Assembly (NCBI GenBank): GCA_937907405.1 | Contig: CALCIC010000864.1 | Span: forward strand, 1-8,977 | Direction: 5' to 3' | Length of the DNA stretch: 8,977 bases | Source: an uncultured Isosphaeraceae bacterium | Lineage (GTDB): Bacteria > Planctomycetota > Planctomycetia > Isosphaerales > Isosphaeraceae | In this document: in pieces, positions 1 through 7,190 of the stretch | Position numbering within the stretch: the stretch's first letter is position 1 | Layout: each line of letters opens with the position of its first letter | Notes under the pieces: generated by a model | Databases searched by the model: none | Told to the model about the DNA's origin: nothing | What the model saw: the letters and a program-made list of their open reading frames with translations, nothing else | Position numbers and translations under genes: made by a program

Positions 1-867
1 GGTGCAGGGGGGCGGAGTGGAGCTGACGGCTGGAGGTCTGGGGGAGAAGTCTGCTAAGCCAAGTCATGGTCGGGAACTCCTGATGAATCTGTGTGCCTGG
101 TGTTGCAACGTGGCGTCGAGGACGGCCTTCCAGGGAGAAACCCCTCGATCGAGCGTCACGTGAACGAGGATGCTCAATCGCCTGAAGCGGTGATCCAATG
201 AGATTTTTCCCCCACTCATCCGAATGGGGGCCGTGGTCGGAATCGTTCTCATGGTCGTCGCACCGCGCTGGCCACCGAATAATACTCGCTCAGTCGGAAA
301 CCTTACAGACAATTTTTCGCATTTCTTCTGGATCAGGTGGATTCGAATGGCTTTCATGGCCTGGGTGCATGGAACGTAATAATTCGTTTCGTAAAACGCT
401 TGGCTCGCGACGGCTTCTGAAACGCCCCGGGGAATGAGCAAGGAGAGCCCTGCCAACCTTCAAGGTTGCGAGTTTGCGAGGGATTCCTCGATCGCGGCCC
501 CGTGGTTGAGAGGCTGTCAGTAAGGTCTGATTCGATCGATCGTGGTCGATCGCGTTCTTGGCTATAAAATATTTTGGTGCAACGAGTTGTACGTAAATCC
601 CTCTCCGCGGTCCTGGGCCGGAACGGGTTGCGGCGCGGAATCTCCCAGCTCCTCGTTCGAGCCGTTCCAGCGAGATCTCCGGCGCCCGTTCGAGATCGCC
701 TGCCGGTCCGCCCCTGCTTTGCGAGCAATCTTGCATTCTCGTGAGTGAACCCGCATGGTGGCGAGCAAGTCCGCACTCATTCAAATTGTAAGCGGTCGAA
801 GATGAAAGAAAGCGATCAGGCGGACGGCGGCGTGGTCGCATCAGGAGTTTCGTTCGACGTCATTGAC

Positions 868-882
868 TGCTTTTAAAAAGCA
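868..882. repeat. 7-bp inverted repeat in an AT-rich patch (possible operator)
   Basis: TGCTTTT (868-874) and AAAAGCA (876-882) are perfect inverted copies separated by one A. The site lies just after a TTGACT hexamer (863-868), in an AT-rich island within GC-rich DNA, about 300 bp before the FlgI-like gene. The spacing and symmetry would fit a small repressor site. No promoter with a good -10 accompanies it: the best downstream candidate, TGTAAG at 888-893, needs a 19-base spacer. The regulatory role is inference only. Confidence 0.25.
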
Positions 883-1008
883 TGGAGTGTAAGTTAGGAA
901 TACTTTAAAGCGGGGCGGACGGGGCGGTTCGTGGGAGGAACACCCGGGGATCGCGCCGGTTTTCGCGCGGGGGTCGGGGCGACGGTTGGGGAATCGCGTC
1001 GATTCCGC

Positions 1009-1037
1009 TTGACCGACTTTGGGTCTCCCGCTAGATT
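1009..1037 (+). promoter_or_regulatory. Candidate sigma70-type promoter of the FlgI-like gene
   Basis: TTGACC at 1009-1014 matches the -35 consensus at five of six positions. TAGATT at 1032-1037 matches the -10 consensus at four of six, and the spacer is exactly 17 bases. Transcription would start near 1044, giving a leader of about 140 bases before the ATG at 1187. This is the best-spaced promoter match I found in the window, but it rests on sequence alone. Confidence 0.45.
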
Positions 1038-1186
1038 CCGGCCGTCGTGGGTTGCACCTTGACCCGCGGTCGCTGGTCTCACAGGGACGTGGGCGAGCGT
1101 CAGTTCGCGAGCGACTCGTCTTCCACATCCGTTCTCGAAGACGCGTCCGGGGGTTCTCCCCGAGCGGTAGGCAAGGAGGCAGGCCC

Positions 1187-3274
1187 ATGTGGCGGACAGT
1201 CCCCAGGTTGACCTGGGCGGTCGGAGCCGTGGTCGCGTTGGCGATCGCGGCCGGAAATCAGGTCGGCGCGGGCCCCCTGGGCAAGAAGCGCGGCAATGCG
1301 CCTCTCCCCGGCGTCGAGGAGACCGTGGGGGACCTCGCGGCGGTCTTCCAGAACGGCGAGACCTCCGTCGAGGGCGTGGGGCTGGTCGCGGGTCTGGACA
1401 ACACCGGAGGCGACGCGCCGCCGTCATGGTTCCGCAGCCAGCTCGTCGACGAGATGAGCAAGGCCGGCGTCGAGCACCCCAACGAGTTGCTTCAGAACAA
1501 GCAGTTTTCGCTGGTGATCGTGCGGATGAAGATCCCGACCGGGGCTTCCCCCAAGGATCGGTTCGACGTCGAGGTGGTGCTGCCGCCGGCCAGCGGCACC
1601 CGGAGCCTCGCCGGCGGCTTCTTGATGATGACCCGTCTCAGCGAAGTCCTCGTCGCCGGCGGCACCCCGCGCACCGGCAGCGACATGGCGTTCGCGACCG
1701 GCCCCGTCATGACCGGCACGGCCAAGGAGCCCGGCGACCTGAAGACGGGCCGCGTGCTCGGCGGCGGTCGCGTCAAGAAGGACTTCCCCTACCAGCTCCT
1801 CCTGGGCGAGAACAAGCGGTCGATCCGCAACGCCGGCCTGATGGAAAAGGTCGTCAACGAGCGGTTCCACCAGAACGAGCGCGGTCAGCAGAAGGGAGCG
1901 GCCACCGCCAAGTCCGACTCGGTCCTGGTCCTCAAGGTGCCGGAAGTCTACCACCAGAACCAGGAGCGGTTCTTCCGCGTGGTGCAGCTCCTGCCGATGA
2001 TCGACACGCCGGCCCTGCGCGAGCAACGGCAGGCGGGCGCCGCCGCCGAGCTGCTCAACCCCAAGACCAGCGGCGTCGCGGCGCTCAAGCTGGAAGCCCT
2101 CGGCCCCTCGGCCGCGCAGGCTCTTGAAAAGGGGCTGACCCACGCCGACCCCCAGGTCCAGTTCTTCGCGTCCGAGGCCCTGGCGTACCTCGACGAGCCG
2201 GCGGGCGTCGACGTCCTGGGCAAGACCGCGATCACTCAGAAGCCGTTCCGCGCCTACGCCCTGGCGGCCCTCGCCGCCATGGAGGACGACACGGCCCGGA
2301 TCAAGCTCCGCAAGCTGATGGACGAGCCCGACATGGAAGTCCGCTACGGGGCGTTCAACGCCCTTCGCACCCTCGATCCGCTCGACGCGGCGCTCGGCCG
2401 GGTCCGCATCCTCGACAATCCCTACAATCAGGAGGAGATCGACCCGGAAGATCCCGACGCCATGGCCCTGGCCATCGCCTCGTCGCGTCGTCCTCGTCCG
2501 GAAGACCCGTTCTCCCTCTTCATCGTCGATTCGGAAGGGCCGCCGGTCATCCATGTCTCGCGGACCCGGCGGTCCGAGGTCGTCGTCTTCGGTCGGAGTC
2601 AGAGGCTTCAAACTCCCATCGTGCTGGGAGCGGGGCAGGTCTTGCTGAACGCCGCACAGGGGGACGAGTCGGTCGACATCTCCAAGATCGTCCCCAGCAA
2701 GTTCGGCGACGACGACGTCAAGGTCCGCAGCTCGCTCGACGTCGGCGACGTGATCCGACACGTCGCGAACATGGGCGCGACCTATCCCGAGGTCATCGCG
2801 ATCCTGGAATCGGCCTACAAGCAGCAAAACCTGCCCGGCCCCCTGTTCGTCGATTCCGTGCCCACCTCCAACATCGAGTACTTCGAAAAATCGATTCTCG
2901 GAGAGTCGAAGCCCAAGAAAGACGCCGAGGTCGAGCGCACAGGCATGTCGCGGTTCCGCAGGCTGTTCAGTTTTCGCGACCGCTTCGACAAGGACGACGC
3001 CGACGACAAGGCCTCCAAGAAGGTCGACGCCAAGGACAAGCCCGACGCCGACGCGAAAGCCGCCGACGCCAAGGACAAGCCCGACGCCGACGCCAAGGCC
3101 GCCGACGCCAAGGACAAGCCCGACGCCGACGCGAAAGCCGTCGACGCCAAGGACAGGCCCGCCAAAAAGGATGATGCGGTCCGCAAGACCAGCGCCACGA
3201 CCGAATCCGACGACGATCCGTCGCCGAACTCTCGGTTTCGGCTCCTCGACCGTCTCCGACGGCGCGGCGAATAA
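1187..3274 (+). CDS. Exported FlgI-like (P-ring) protein with inserted HEAT repeats and repetitive charged tail
   Basis: The product is 695 residues. The ATG at 1187 is chosen because AAGGAGG (1173-1179) sits 7 bases upstream and the first ~28 residues form a signal peptide (Arg, then a hydrophobic core around residues 10-23, small residues near 28). The frame stays open upstream to 1019, but that stretch does not look like protein. Residues ~45-160 match the N-terminal half of the flagellar P-ring protein FlgI: EGVGLVAGLDNTGGD (62-76), a beta stretch with KIP (~106-117), and SGTRSLAGGFLMM (136-148). Residues ~295-408 are alpha-helical HEAT-like repeats. Residues ~454-560 resume the FlgI C-terminal pattern, ending in MGATYPEVIAILESAY. 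Residues ~571-695 are a Lys/Asp/Ala-rich, probably disordered tail. FlgI normally forms the periplasmic ring around the flagellar rod and is about 350-370 residues long. No flagellar gene lies nearby, so an envelope role outside the flagellum is possible. The FlgI relationship is confident; the function is not. Confidence 0.85.
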   Translation: MWRTVPRLTWAVGAVVALAIAAGNQVGAGPLGKKRGNAPLPGVEETVGDLAAVFQNGETSVEGVGLVAGLDNTGGDAPPSWFRSQLVDEMSKAGVEHPNELLQNKQFSLVIVRMKIPTGASPKDRFDVEVVLPPASGTRSLAGGFLMMTRLSEVLVAGGTPRTGSDMAFATGPVMTGTAKEPGDLKTGRVLGGGRVKKDFPYQLLLGENKRSIRNAGLMEKVVNERFHQNERGQQKGAATAKSDSVLVLKVPEVYHQNQERFFRVVQLLPMIDTPALREQRQAGAAAELLNPKTSGVAALKLEALGPSAAQALEKGLTHADPQVQFFASEALAYLDEPAGVDVLGKTAITQKPFRAYALAALAAMEDDTARIKLRKLMDEPDMEVRYGAFNALRTLDPLDAALGRVRILDNPYNQEEIDPEDPDAMALAIASSRRPRPEDPFSLFIVDSEGPPVIHVSRTRRSEVVVFGRSQRLQTPIVLGAGQVLLNAAQGDESVDISKIVPSKFGDDDVKVRSSLDVGDVIRHVANMGATYPEVIAILESAYKQQNLPGPLFVDSVPTSNIEYFEKSILGESKPKKDAEVERTGMSRFRRLFSFRDRFDKDDADDKASKKVDAKDKPDADAKAADAKDKPDADAKAADAKDKPDADAKAVDAKDRPAKKDDAVRKTSATTESDDDPSPNSRFRLLDRLRRRGE
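3026..3160 (+). repeat. 39-bp in-frame tandem repeat (13-residue unit)
   Basis: Three 39-bp units (3026-3064, 3065-3103, 3104-3142) plus a partial fourth (3143-3160) encode the unit DAKDKPDADAKAA. The only coding differences are a final V in unit three and R for K in the partial copy. The units are nearly identical at DNA level, with alternating GCG AAA / GCC AAG codons, which points to recent duplication or ongoing homogenisation. They encode residues ~614-658 of the FlgI-like protein, a Lys/Asp/Ala-rich stretch likely to be extended or helical and disordered. The copy number may vary between strains. Confidence 0.9.
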
Positions 3275-3290
3275 CCAACCGTTCGCCTTG

Positions 3291-3323
3291 CGCGGGGCCG
3301 CCGCCTCCTCCGGCGGCCCCGCG
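3291..3323 (+). terminator. Strong GC hairpin after the FlgI-like gene
   Basis: CGCGGGGCCGCCG (3291-3303) and CGGCGGCCCCGCG (3311-3323) are perfect 13-bp inverted copies around a 7-base loop, 16 bases past the TAA of the FlgI-like gene. The position and stability suit a transcription terminator or an mRNA 3'-end stabiliser. No run of T follows, so it is not a classical intrinsic terminator. Confidence 0.55.
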
Positions 3324-3704
3324 ATTCACGACTCGCCCAGGGAGCGGTGCAACGCCGCCCCCCGCCGCCCCCACGGCGGCGAACCCATTTCCCCCCGCGG
3401 GAACCACCACCGACGACGCCTCGCCGCCCAGCAGGTACGCTGGGACCGGAGGGTTCCGCGCGCGCTTCGGCCCGTCGCCAAACACCTTTTCAGCCATGCA
3501 AGGCGGCGAGCCAGCCTGAGTGAGCCTAATTTTTCCGAGCGCGACTAAACTCCTTGCGGTGCAACAGGTTTGCAATCGTGGTAATCGCGCCAATCGTCAA
3601 TTCGGGGCGTGCTGGTCGCCACCGGCTCTAAAGTCGCAGGCCGTACGGCTCGAATATTAGTCTTGACGGTCAGGTCCGCTACAGCAAGGAAGCGAGCGAG
3701 ACGC

Positions 3705-3721
3705 CCTTGAGTGGCTCAAGG
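3705..3721. repeat. Perfect 7-bp inverted repeat with 3-base loop
   Basis: CCTTGAG (3705-3711) and CTCAAGG (3715-3721) flank TGG. A related half-site pair, CTCAA and TTGAG in the opposite order, occurs at 3841-3852. Both lie upstream of the helix-turn-helix regulator, so they could be binding sites or RNA hairpins. There is no independent support for either role. Confidence 0.3.
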
Positions 3722-4083
3722 CCGGGCCGATTTCCACCCTGGATGGGGTGGGGAGCTTCACCGAACTTTATCGAAGGGGAGTCGGGGATGACGAGCCTTC
3801 GCCAACGCCTCACGAGGTCTTCAGCCCCGGAGTCGACGGTCTCAAACTTGAGTCTCGATTCGGGTTGCAGAAGGTGTGCCTCGCGGGGCGATAAAGAACG
3901 GGGGAGGGGTCGGAGCGACTCGCACGATTGCGGTCTCTCGCCACGGTTCGACTTTCCTTGCGGAAGGTCGGGCTGGAGAGGCCGACGAGCCGGAGCGGTC
4001 GCCGAACCGACAATGGTTCCGATCCGGAGGGAGGAGGAAGCCTCCGTGGCCTCGCACCCAACTGGGCGAGTGGAGTCCTCGAG

Positions 4084-4659
4084 ATGAAGAAAGTGTTCAC
4101 AACCGGCCAGGTCGCGAAGATTTGCAAAGTCGCGCCCCGGACCGTCAGCAAGTGGTTCGACTCTGGACGCTTGCGAGGATATCGAATTCCCGGCTCTCAG
4201 GATCGCAGAATACCGCGGGAGCATCTCCTTCGGTTCCTCAAGGAGCATGGAATGCCCTTGGGCGATCTCGAGGCCGAGGTTTATAATAAGATCTTGGTGG
4301 TGGGGGCTGACGCCCCGCTCCAGGCGGTGCTCCGGGATCACCTTCGCGAAGGCGACGATTTTCGGATCGAGACCGCCGCGTCGGGCTTCGAAGCCGGCAT
4401 CCGCGCCGAGAGCTTCCATCCCGACTGCATCATCATCGATATGGCCCTGGGCCGCATCGAAGCCGGGCAGATCGCGCAGAACCTGCGCAAGAGTCCGGAC
4501 CATGTCTCGACCATCCTTCTCGCCTTGACCAGCGACGAACCGGGTGAGGAAACCTTCGCGCTCGGATTCAACGACGGCTTCAAGAAGCCGTTCGACGGCG
4601 CCCTGCTCGCCGAACGGATTCGAAGGCTGATCTCCCAGAAGAAGTCCGAGGAGCCTTGA
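4084..4659 (+). CDS. Helix-turn-helix (excisionase/MerR-like) regulator with C-terminal receiver-like domain
   Basis: A 191-residue likely cytoplasmic transcription regulator. The ATG at 4084 is chosen because the recognisable domain begins at once (KKVFTTGQVAKIC) and GGAG at 4072-4075 lies 8 bases upstream; the in-frame extension to 3928 looks non-coding. Residues ~4-55 form an excisionase/MerR-type winged helix: TGQVAKICKVAPRTVSKWFDSG (7-28), then the wing, YRIPGSQDRRIPREHLLRFL. Residues ~68-186 follow the CheY-like receiver fold: beta-1 KILVVGAD (69-76), a candidate phosphoacceptor Asp119 in DCIIIDMALG, Thr149/Ser150, and Lys168 before Pro169. The two acidic residues that normally end beta-1 (DD) are Gly74 and Ala75, so metal-dependent phosphorylation is doubtful. 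The order is unusual, since most response regulators carry the receiver first. No histidine kinase is adjacent. The target is unknown. Confidence 0.9.
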   Translation: MKKVFTTGQVAKICKVAPRTVSKWFDSGRLRGYRIPGSQDRRIPREHLLRFLKEHGMPLGDLEAEVYNKILVVGADAPLQAVLRDHLREGDDFRIETAASGFEAGIRAESFHPDCIIIDMALGRIEAGQIAQNLRKSPDHVSTILLALTSDEPGEETFALGFNDGFKKPFDGALLAERIRRLISQKKSEEP

Positions 4660-5188
4660 TCCATCCAAGGTCGTCGTCGTAGGGGACCCGACGCCGATCC
4701 AACGCCCTCATGCGGTTCTCAACCCAGCAAGCCCGAGCGACTTTCCTTCCGGCCTCAACCGCCGAGAGCGAAGAAGCCCGGGCTTGCTGGCTTTACCCCC
4801 CCCCTTCATTCCACCGCGATCCGCGCGGCGACCCTCCTCGTCCTTCCCCGTCGAACCGCTACTCTCGGCCGATCTCCCACGATCGAAAACGCTCGACATG
4901 ATCCCGAAGGATCACGAGGCGCGGGGAGGGGGAAATCACTCCTCGGCGCGTTGCGCGCGGACCGTCGCAGGCGCGCTCGTCGTTGCGGCCGAGGTGGCGG
5001 CGGAGGCGCCGATCGGTTCCAATAACTGGCGTGGCGCGTCGAGAGCCCGCTCCGTCGCGAACGGCCGGTGGGGGGCGCGGGGTCGACAAGCCGGCCCCGC
5101 GCAATCCGTTTGGGGATCACGAACGTTCGGACTCGTCGCGCGAGCGCAAGAGGCGACGGGTTGATGGTTCAGGGACGGGGGCGGTTGG
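4660..5188. other. Spacer between regulator and permease
   Basis: About 530 bp with no gene I can support. The short frames on both strands are Arg/Pro/Ser-rich and lack ribosome binding sites. The left third contains a long perfect inverted repeat (4724-4790), followed by a run of nine C at 4796-4804. The rest is GC-rich and featureless apart from purine-rich DNA just before the permease start. I could not identify a permease promoter. Confidence 0.6.
4724..4790. repeat. 12-bp perfect inverted repeat with 43-base loop
   Basis: CCAGCAAGCCCG (4724-4735) and CGGGCTTGCTGG (4779-4790) are exact inverted copies, 65 bases past the regulator stop codon. A 43-base loop separates them. CTTTA and nine C follow. 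The repeat could fold as a terminator for the regulator mRNA, with a short T-containing tail at 4791-4794, or mark the ends of a tiny palindromic element. The loop is long for a standard intrinsic terminator. Confidence 0.5.
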
Positions 5189-6409
5189 ATGTGGACCTTT
5201 GCATTTCGGAATTTGTGGACGAGGCCGGTTCGGACGGTGCTCGGTCTGGTCGGGTTGTCGATCCCGATCGTCGGCATCCTCGGTCTGATCAGCGTGTCGG
5301 CCGGAATGCGCAACCTGCTCGGCGAGACGCTCGGGCAGGTCCAGGGCATGCTGGTGCTCCGCGAGGACGCCCCCGCGCCGATCTTCAGCCACCTCCGCGC
5401 CGATCTTGAGGAGAAGATCCGCCGGGTCCCCGGGGTCCGCCTGGTCGCGGCCGAGGTCTGGGAGGCGTCGCCGCCGATCGAGGGGACGAGCCTGTTCCGC
5501 AACCTGACCAAGCTCGAGAACTGGACCTCGAAGACCAGGCGAATCCAGAGCATCCTCGACGCCAACGCGGTCCTCGGCCAGGACCTTGAAGCCCACCTCA
5601 AGTCGCGAACCGCCGTTTACGCCAAGTCGATCAAGGAGGGCCGCTTCCTGACCCTCGACGACCGCGACCAGCCCCGGGTGGTGATCAGCCGCAAGACGGC
5701 CGCCAAGCACCCGAAGGCCGACGGCGAGCCCAGGCGGGCGGGCGACTCGCTCAAAATCGGCGAGATCGAGTTCCAGATCGTCGGCGTCTACGACACCGGG
5801 TCGATGCTCTTCGACGACATTCTGGTGATGGACATCGGCATCGCGCGCAAGCTGCTGGGGCTCGCGCCGGGGCAGGTCTCGTGCTTCTACGTCGAGTCGG
5901 AACGGCCCGACCAGATGGAAGAGGTCGCCCGCGCCATCGAGTCGGCCGTGCCGGGCGTCGACGCGCTCAACATGCGGGAGTTCCAGGCCAATTTCGGCTC
6001 GGTCATGACCGAGATCAACAACGGCCTGATGCTGGTCGTCGGCCTCGCGCTCCTGGTGGGGGTCGTGGGGATCGTCAACACGATGCTCATGAGCACGATG
6101 GAGCGGTTCGCCGAGTTCGGCGTCCTGCGGACCAACGGCTGGTCGCGCAAGGACGTCCTGAAGCTGATCACGGTCGAGAGCGCGTTCCTGGGGCTCGCCG
6201 CCGGGGTGCTCGGCTGCGTGATCACCCTGGTCGCGTCCGCGGTCGCCAACCACTTCCTGACCGGCGGCCTCCACCTCGCGGCCTCGCCCGGCCAAATCGC
6301 CACCGGCCTGGGGCTGTCGGTCGTCATGGGGACCGTCGGCGGCCTTTACCCCGCCTGGAAGGCCTCGCGCCTCGCGCCGATGGAGGCGATCCGGGCGGGG
6401 ACGCATTAG
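5189..6409 (+). CDS. ABC transporter permease, FtsX/MacB type
   Basis: A 406-residue inner-membrane protein. The layout is that of MacB/FtsX-like permeases: one N-terminal membrane segment (~17-37) after the typical MWTFAFRNLWTRPVRT start, a large periplasmic MacB_PCD-type domain (~40-270), and three C-terminal segments (~275-300, ~328-355, ~370-390). The FtsX core is recognisable from VGIVNTMLMSTMERFAEFGVLRTNGW and from the ending LYPAWKASRLAPMEAIRAG. Family members work with a separate or fused LolD/MacB-type ATPase to move lipoproteins, peptides or small molecules out of the inner membrane, or to transmit force. There is no ATP-binding domain in this protein and no ATPase gene within the window, so its partner must lie elsewhere. 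The start has only a weak ribosome binding site (GGGGG at 5177-5181). The substrate cannot be inferred. The stop is 25 bp from a convergent gene. Confidence 0.92.
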   Translation: MWTFAFRNLWTRPVRTVLGLVGLSIPIVGILGLISVSAGMRNLLGETLGQVQGMLVLREDAPAPIFSHLRADLEEKIRRVPGVRLVAAEVWEASPPIEGTSLFRNLTKLENWTSKTRRIQSILDANAVLGQDLEAHLKSRTAVYAKSIKEGRFLTLDDRDQPRVVISRKTAAKHPKADGEPRRAGDSLKIGEIEFQIVGVYDTGSMLFDDILVMDIGIARKLLGLAPGQVSCFYVESERPDQMEEVARAIESAVPGVDALNMREFQANFGSVMTEINNGLMLVVGLALLVGVVGIVNTMLMSTMERFAEFGVLRTNGWSRKDVLKLITVESAFLGLAAGVLGCVITLVASAVANHFLTGGLHLAASPGQIATGLGLSVVMGTVGGLYPAWKASRLAPMEAIRAGTH

Positions 6410-6434
6410 GTCGGTCCAATCGTCGAGCCGCCGA

Positions 6435-7190
6435 TCAATTCGGGCTCGGGACCGGAGGAAAGCCGGGCATCACGCTCGCGGGAATCCAGCGGGCGGGCGG
6501 GTCCCAGCCTTCCATGTCCAGGTGCGAGTTCACGTAGAGGTTGAACGACTTGCCGAAGAACAGGTCGCTCGGGTAGGTCGCCGCCGGGCGCGAGGTCTCG
6601 GCGTCGAAGACCCCGGCGTGGACGAAGCATTCGGTGACCAGCTCCGAGCACCACCATCGGGGGCGGTCGCCGTTGGGCGCGCCCACGTAGTAGGTCCGCA
6701 ACGGCCCTCGGACCCGCAGGGGCGTGATCTGGACCAGCCACCGGGCCAGGGCGAACGGTTTGTGGTCCTGCCGCATCGCGAATTCGGTCAGCCGCGCCGA
6801 CTGCTCGGGCGTCAGCGGCGTCCGCCGCCTCCGAATCCAGACCGAGTCCCCCACGGCCACGTGCTTCGACATGTGCTCATAGGGGACCATGATGTTCACG
6901 TCCATCTTCTTGAACGGACCGGCCTCGATCAACCCGAGCGAGCCGTCGGGCCTGGCGAAGATCAGGCCCGAGTGGTGAATCCCCTTGGCGCCGGCGATGG
7001 TGTGGCCCATCCGGAACCAGGTGCGCTGGTCGGTCGCCAGGAAAATATCCCCCGGCTGGGGCGTATACGGCCGGAACGGCCCTCGGGCGTCGCTCTGGAA
7101 GCTGTACTCGGGCAGGCCCAGGTACGCGTCGGTCGGGGCGGCGCCGACGGCCGTCCAGGCCCCGACGATCGCGAGAATCGCTAAACTCAT
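6435..7190 (-). CDS. Exported YiiX/YaeF-like permuted NlpC/P60 cysteine hydrolase
   Basis: A 251-residue protein with an N-terminal signal peptide (hydrophobic residues 3-16, small residues near 17-18), so probably exported across the inner membrane. The ATG at 7190 has AAGGA (complement of 7200-7204) 9 bases upstream. The sequence fits the circularly permuted papain-like amidases of the NlpC/P60 superfamily (YiiX/YaeF/YebB, LRAT-related). PQPGDIFL (44-51) opens the domain, the His lies in HHSGLIF (His73 likely catalytic), Glu89 follows in LIEAGPF, and the nucleophile Cys181 sits in WWCSELVTECF. Having His before Cys is the mark of the permuted type. Known or proposed activities are peptidase, amidase or acyl transfer on cell-wall peptides or lipids; the substrate here is unknown. 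It lies 102 bp downstream of ldhA on the same strand and could be co-transcribed, although the gap allows its own promoter. Confidence 0.85.
   Translation of the reverse strand: MSLAILAIVGAWTAVGAAPTDAYLGLPEYSFQSDARGPFRPYTPQPGDIFLATDQRTWFRMGHTIAGAKGIHHSGLIFARPDGSLGLIEAGPFKKMDVNIMVPYEHMSKHVAVGDSVWIRRRRTPLTPEQSARLTEFAMRQDHKPFALARWLVQITPLRVRGPLRTYYVGAPNGDRPRWWCSELVTECFVHAGVFDAETSRPAATYPSDLFFGKSFNLYVNSHLDMEGWDPPARWIPASVMPGFPPVPSPN

Larger units (their letters stand above)
1..1186. other. Long spacer without a convincing gene
   Basis: About 1.2 kb in which I can support no protein or RNA gene. The open frames on both strands overlap one another, are rich in Arg, Ser and Pro, lack ribosome binding sites and resemble no family I recognise. 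Parts of the stretch, especially about 555-600 and 860-915, are visibly more AT-rich than the genes that follow. Small structures present are a hairpin with arms 209-214 and 225-230, a 10-bp palindrome at 144-153, and four CGATCG sites within 489-552. A plus-strand frame is open from the left edge to a TGA at 161-163; it could be the tail of a gene outside the window, but its composition does not persuade me. The right-hand part holds the promoter and leader of the FlgI-like gene. Confidence 0.6.
3275..4083. other. Spacer between the FlgI-like gene and the regulator
   Basis: About 0.8 kb with no supportable gene. Open frames here are Arg/Pro/Ser-rich, overlap on both strands and lack ribosome binding sites. 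The first part contains the GC hairpin after the FlgI-like stop. The middle (about 3480-3700) is less GC-rich. The last part has several short inverted repeats: CCTTGAG/CTCAAGG at 3705-3721, CCACCC/GGGTGG at 3734-3751 and CTCAA/TTGAG at 3841-3852. It ends in a purine-rich leader before the regulator ATG. The regulator promoter should lie here, but I found no convincing -35/-10 pair. Confidence 0.6.

Noticed and set aside
2..163. Plus-strand frame open from the left edge, possible tail of an upstream gene
   Set aside because: The 53 residues have no recognisable motif and a low-quality composition; cannot be distinguished from chance.
209..230. Hairpin CCCCCA/TGGGGG as a terminator
   Set aside because: The T run lies before the hairpin on the plus strand and gives an A run on the minus strand, so it fits an intrinsic terminator on neither strand; no gene ends beside it.
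64..841. Overlapping minus-strand open frames of 130-183 residues
   Set aside because: They overlap in different frames, are Arg/Pro/Ser-rich, have no ribosome binding site and match no family I know; typical chance frames in GC-rich DNA.
1019..1186. Upstream in-frame extension of the FlgI-like gene
   Set aside because: The extension is Arg-rich, overlaps the predicted promoter and would bury the signal peptide; the ATG at 1187 has a strong ribosome binding site.
1424..2827. 467-residue minus-strand frame opposite the FlgI-like gene
   Set aside because: His/Asp/Arg/Gly/Leu-rich shadow of the plus-strand gene with no family signature.
3620..3662. tRNA-like fragment (CTCTAAA resembling an anticodon loop, CTCGAAT resembling a T loop)
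   Set aside because: The stems around these loops do not pair and no acceptor stem can be formed.
5117..6406. 429-residue minus-strand frame opposite the permease
   Set aside because: An antisense shadow: its composition is biased to Arg, Asp, His and Gly, while the plus-strand frame gives a clear FtsX-family protein.
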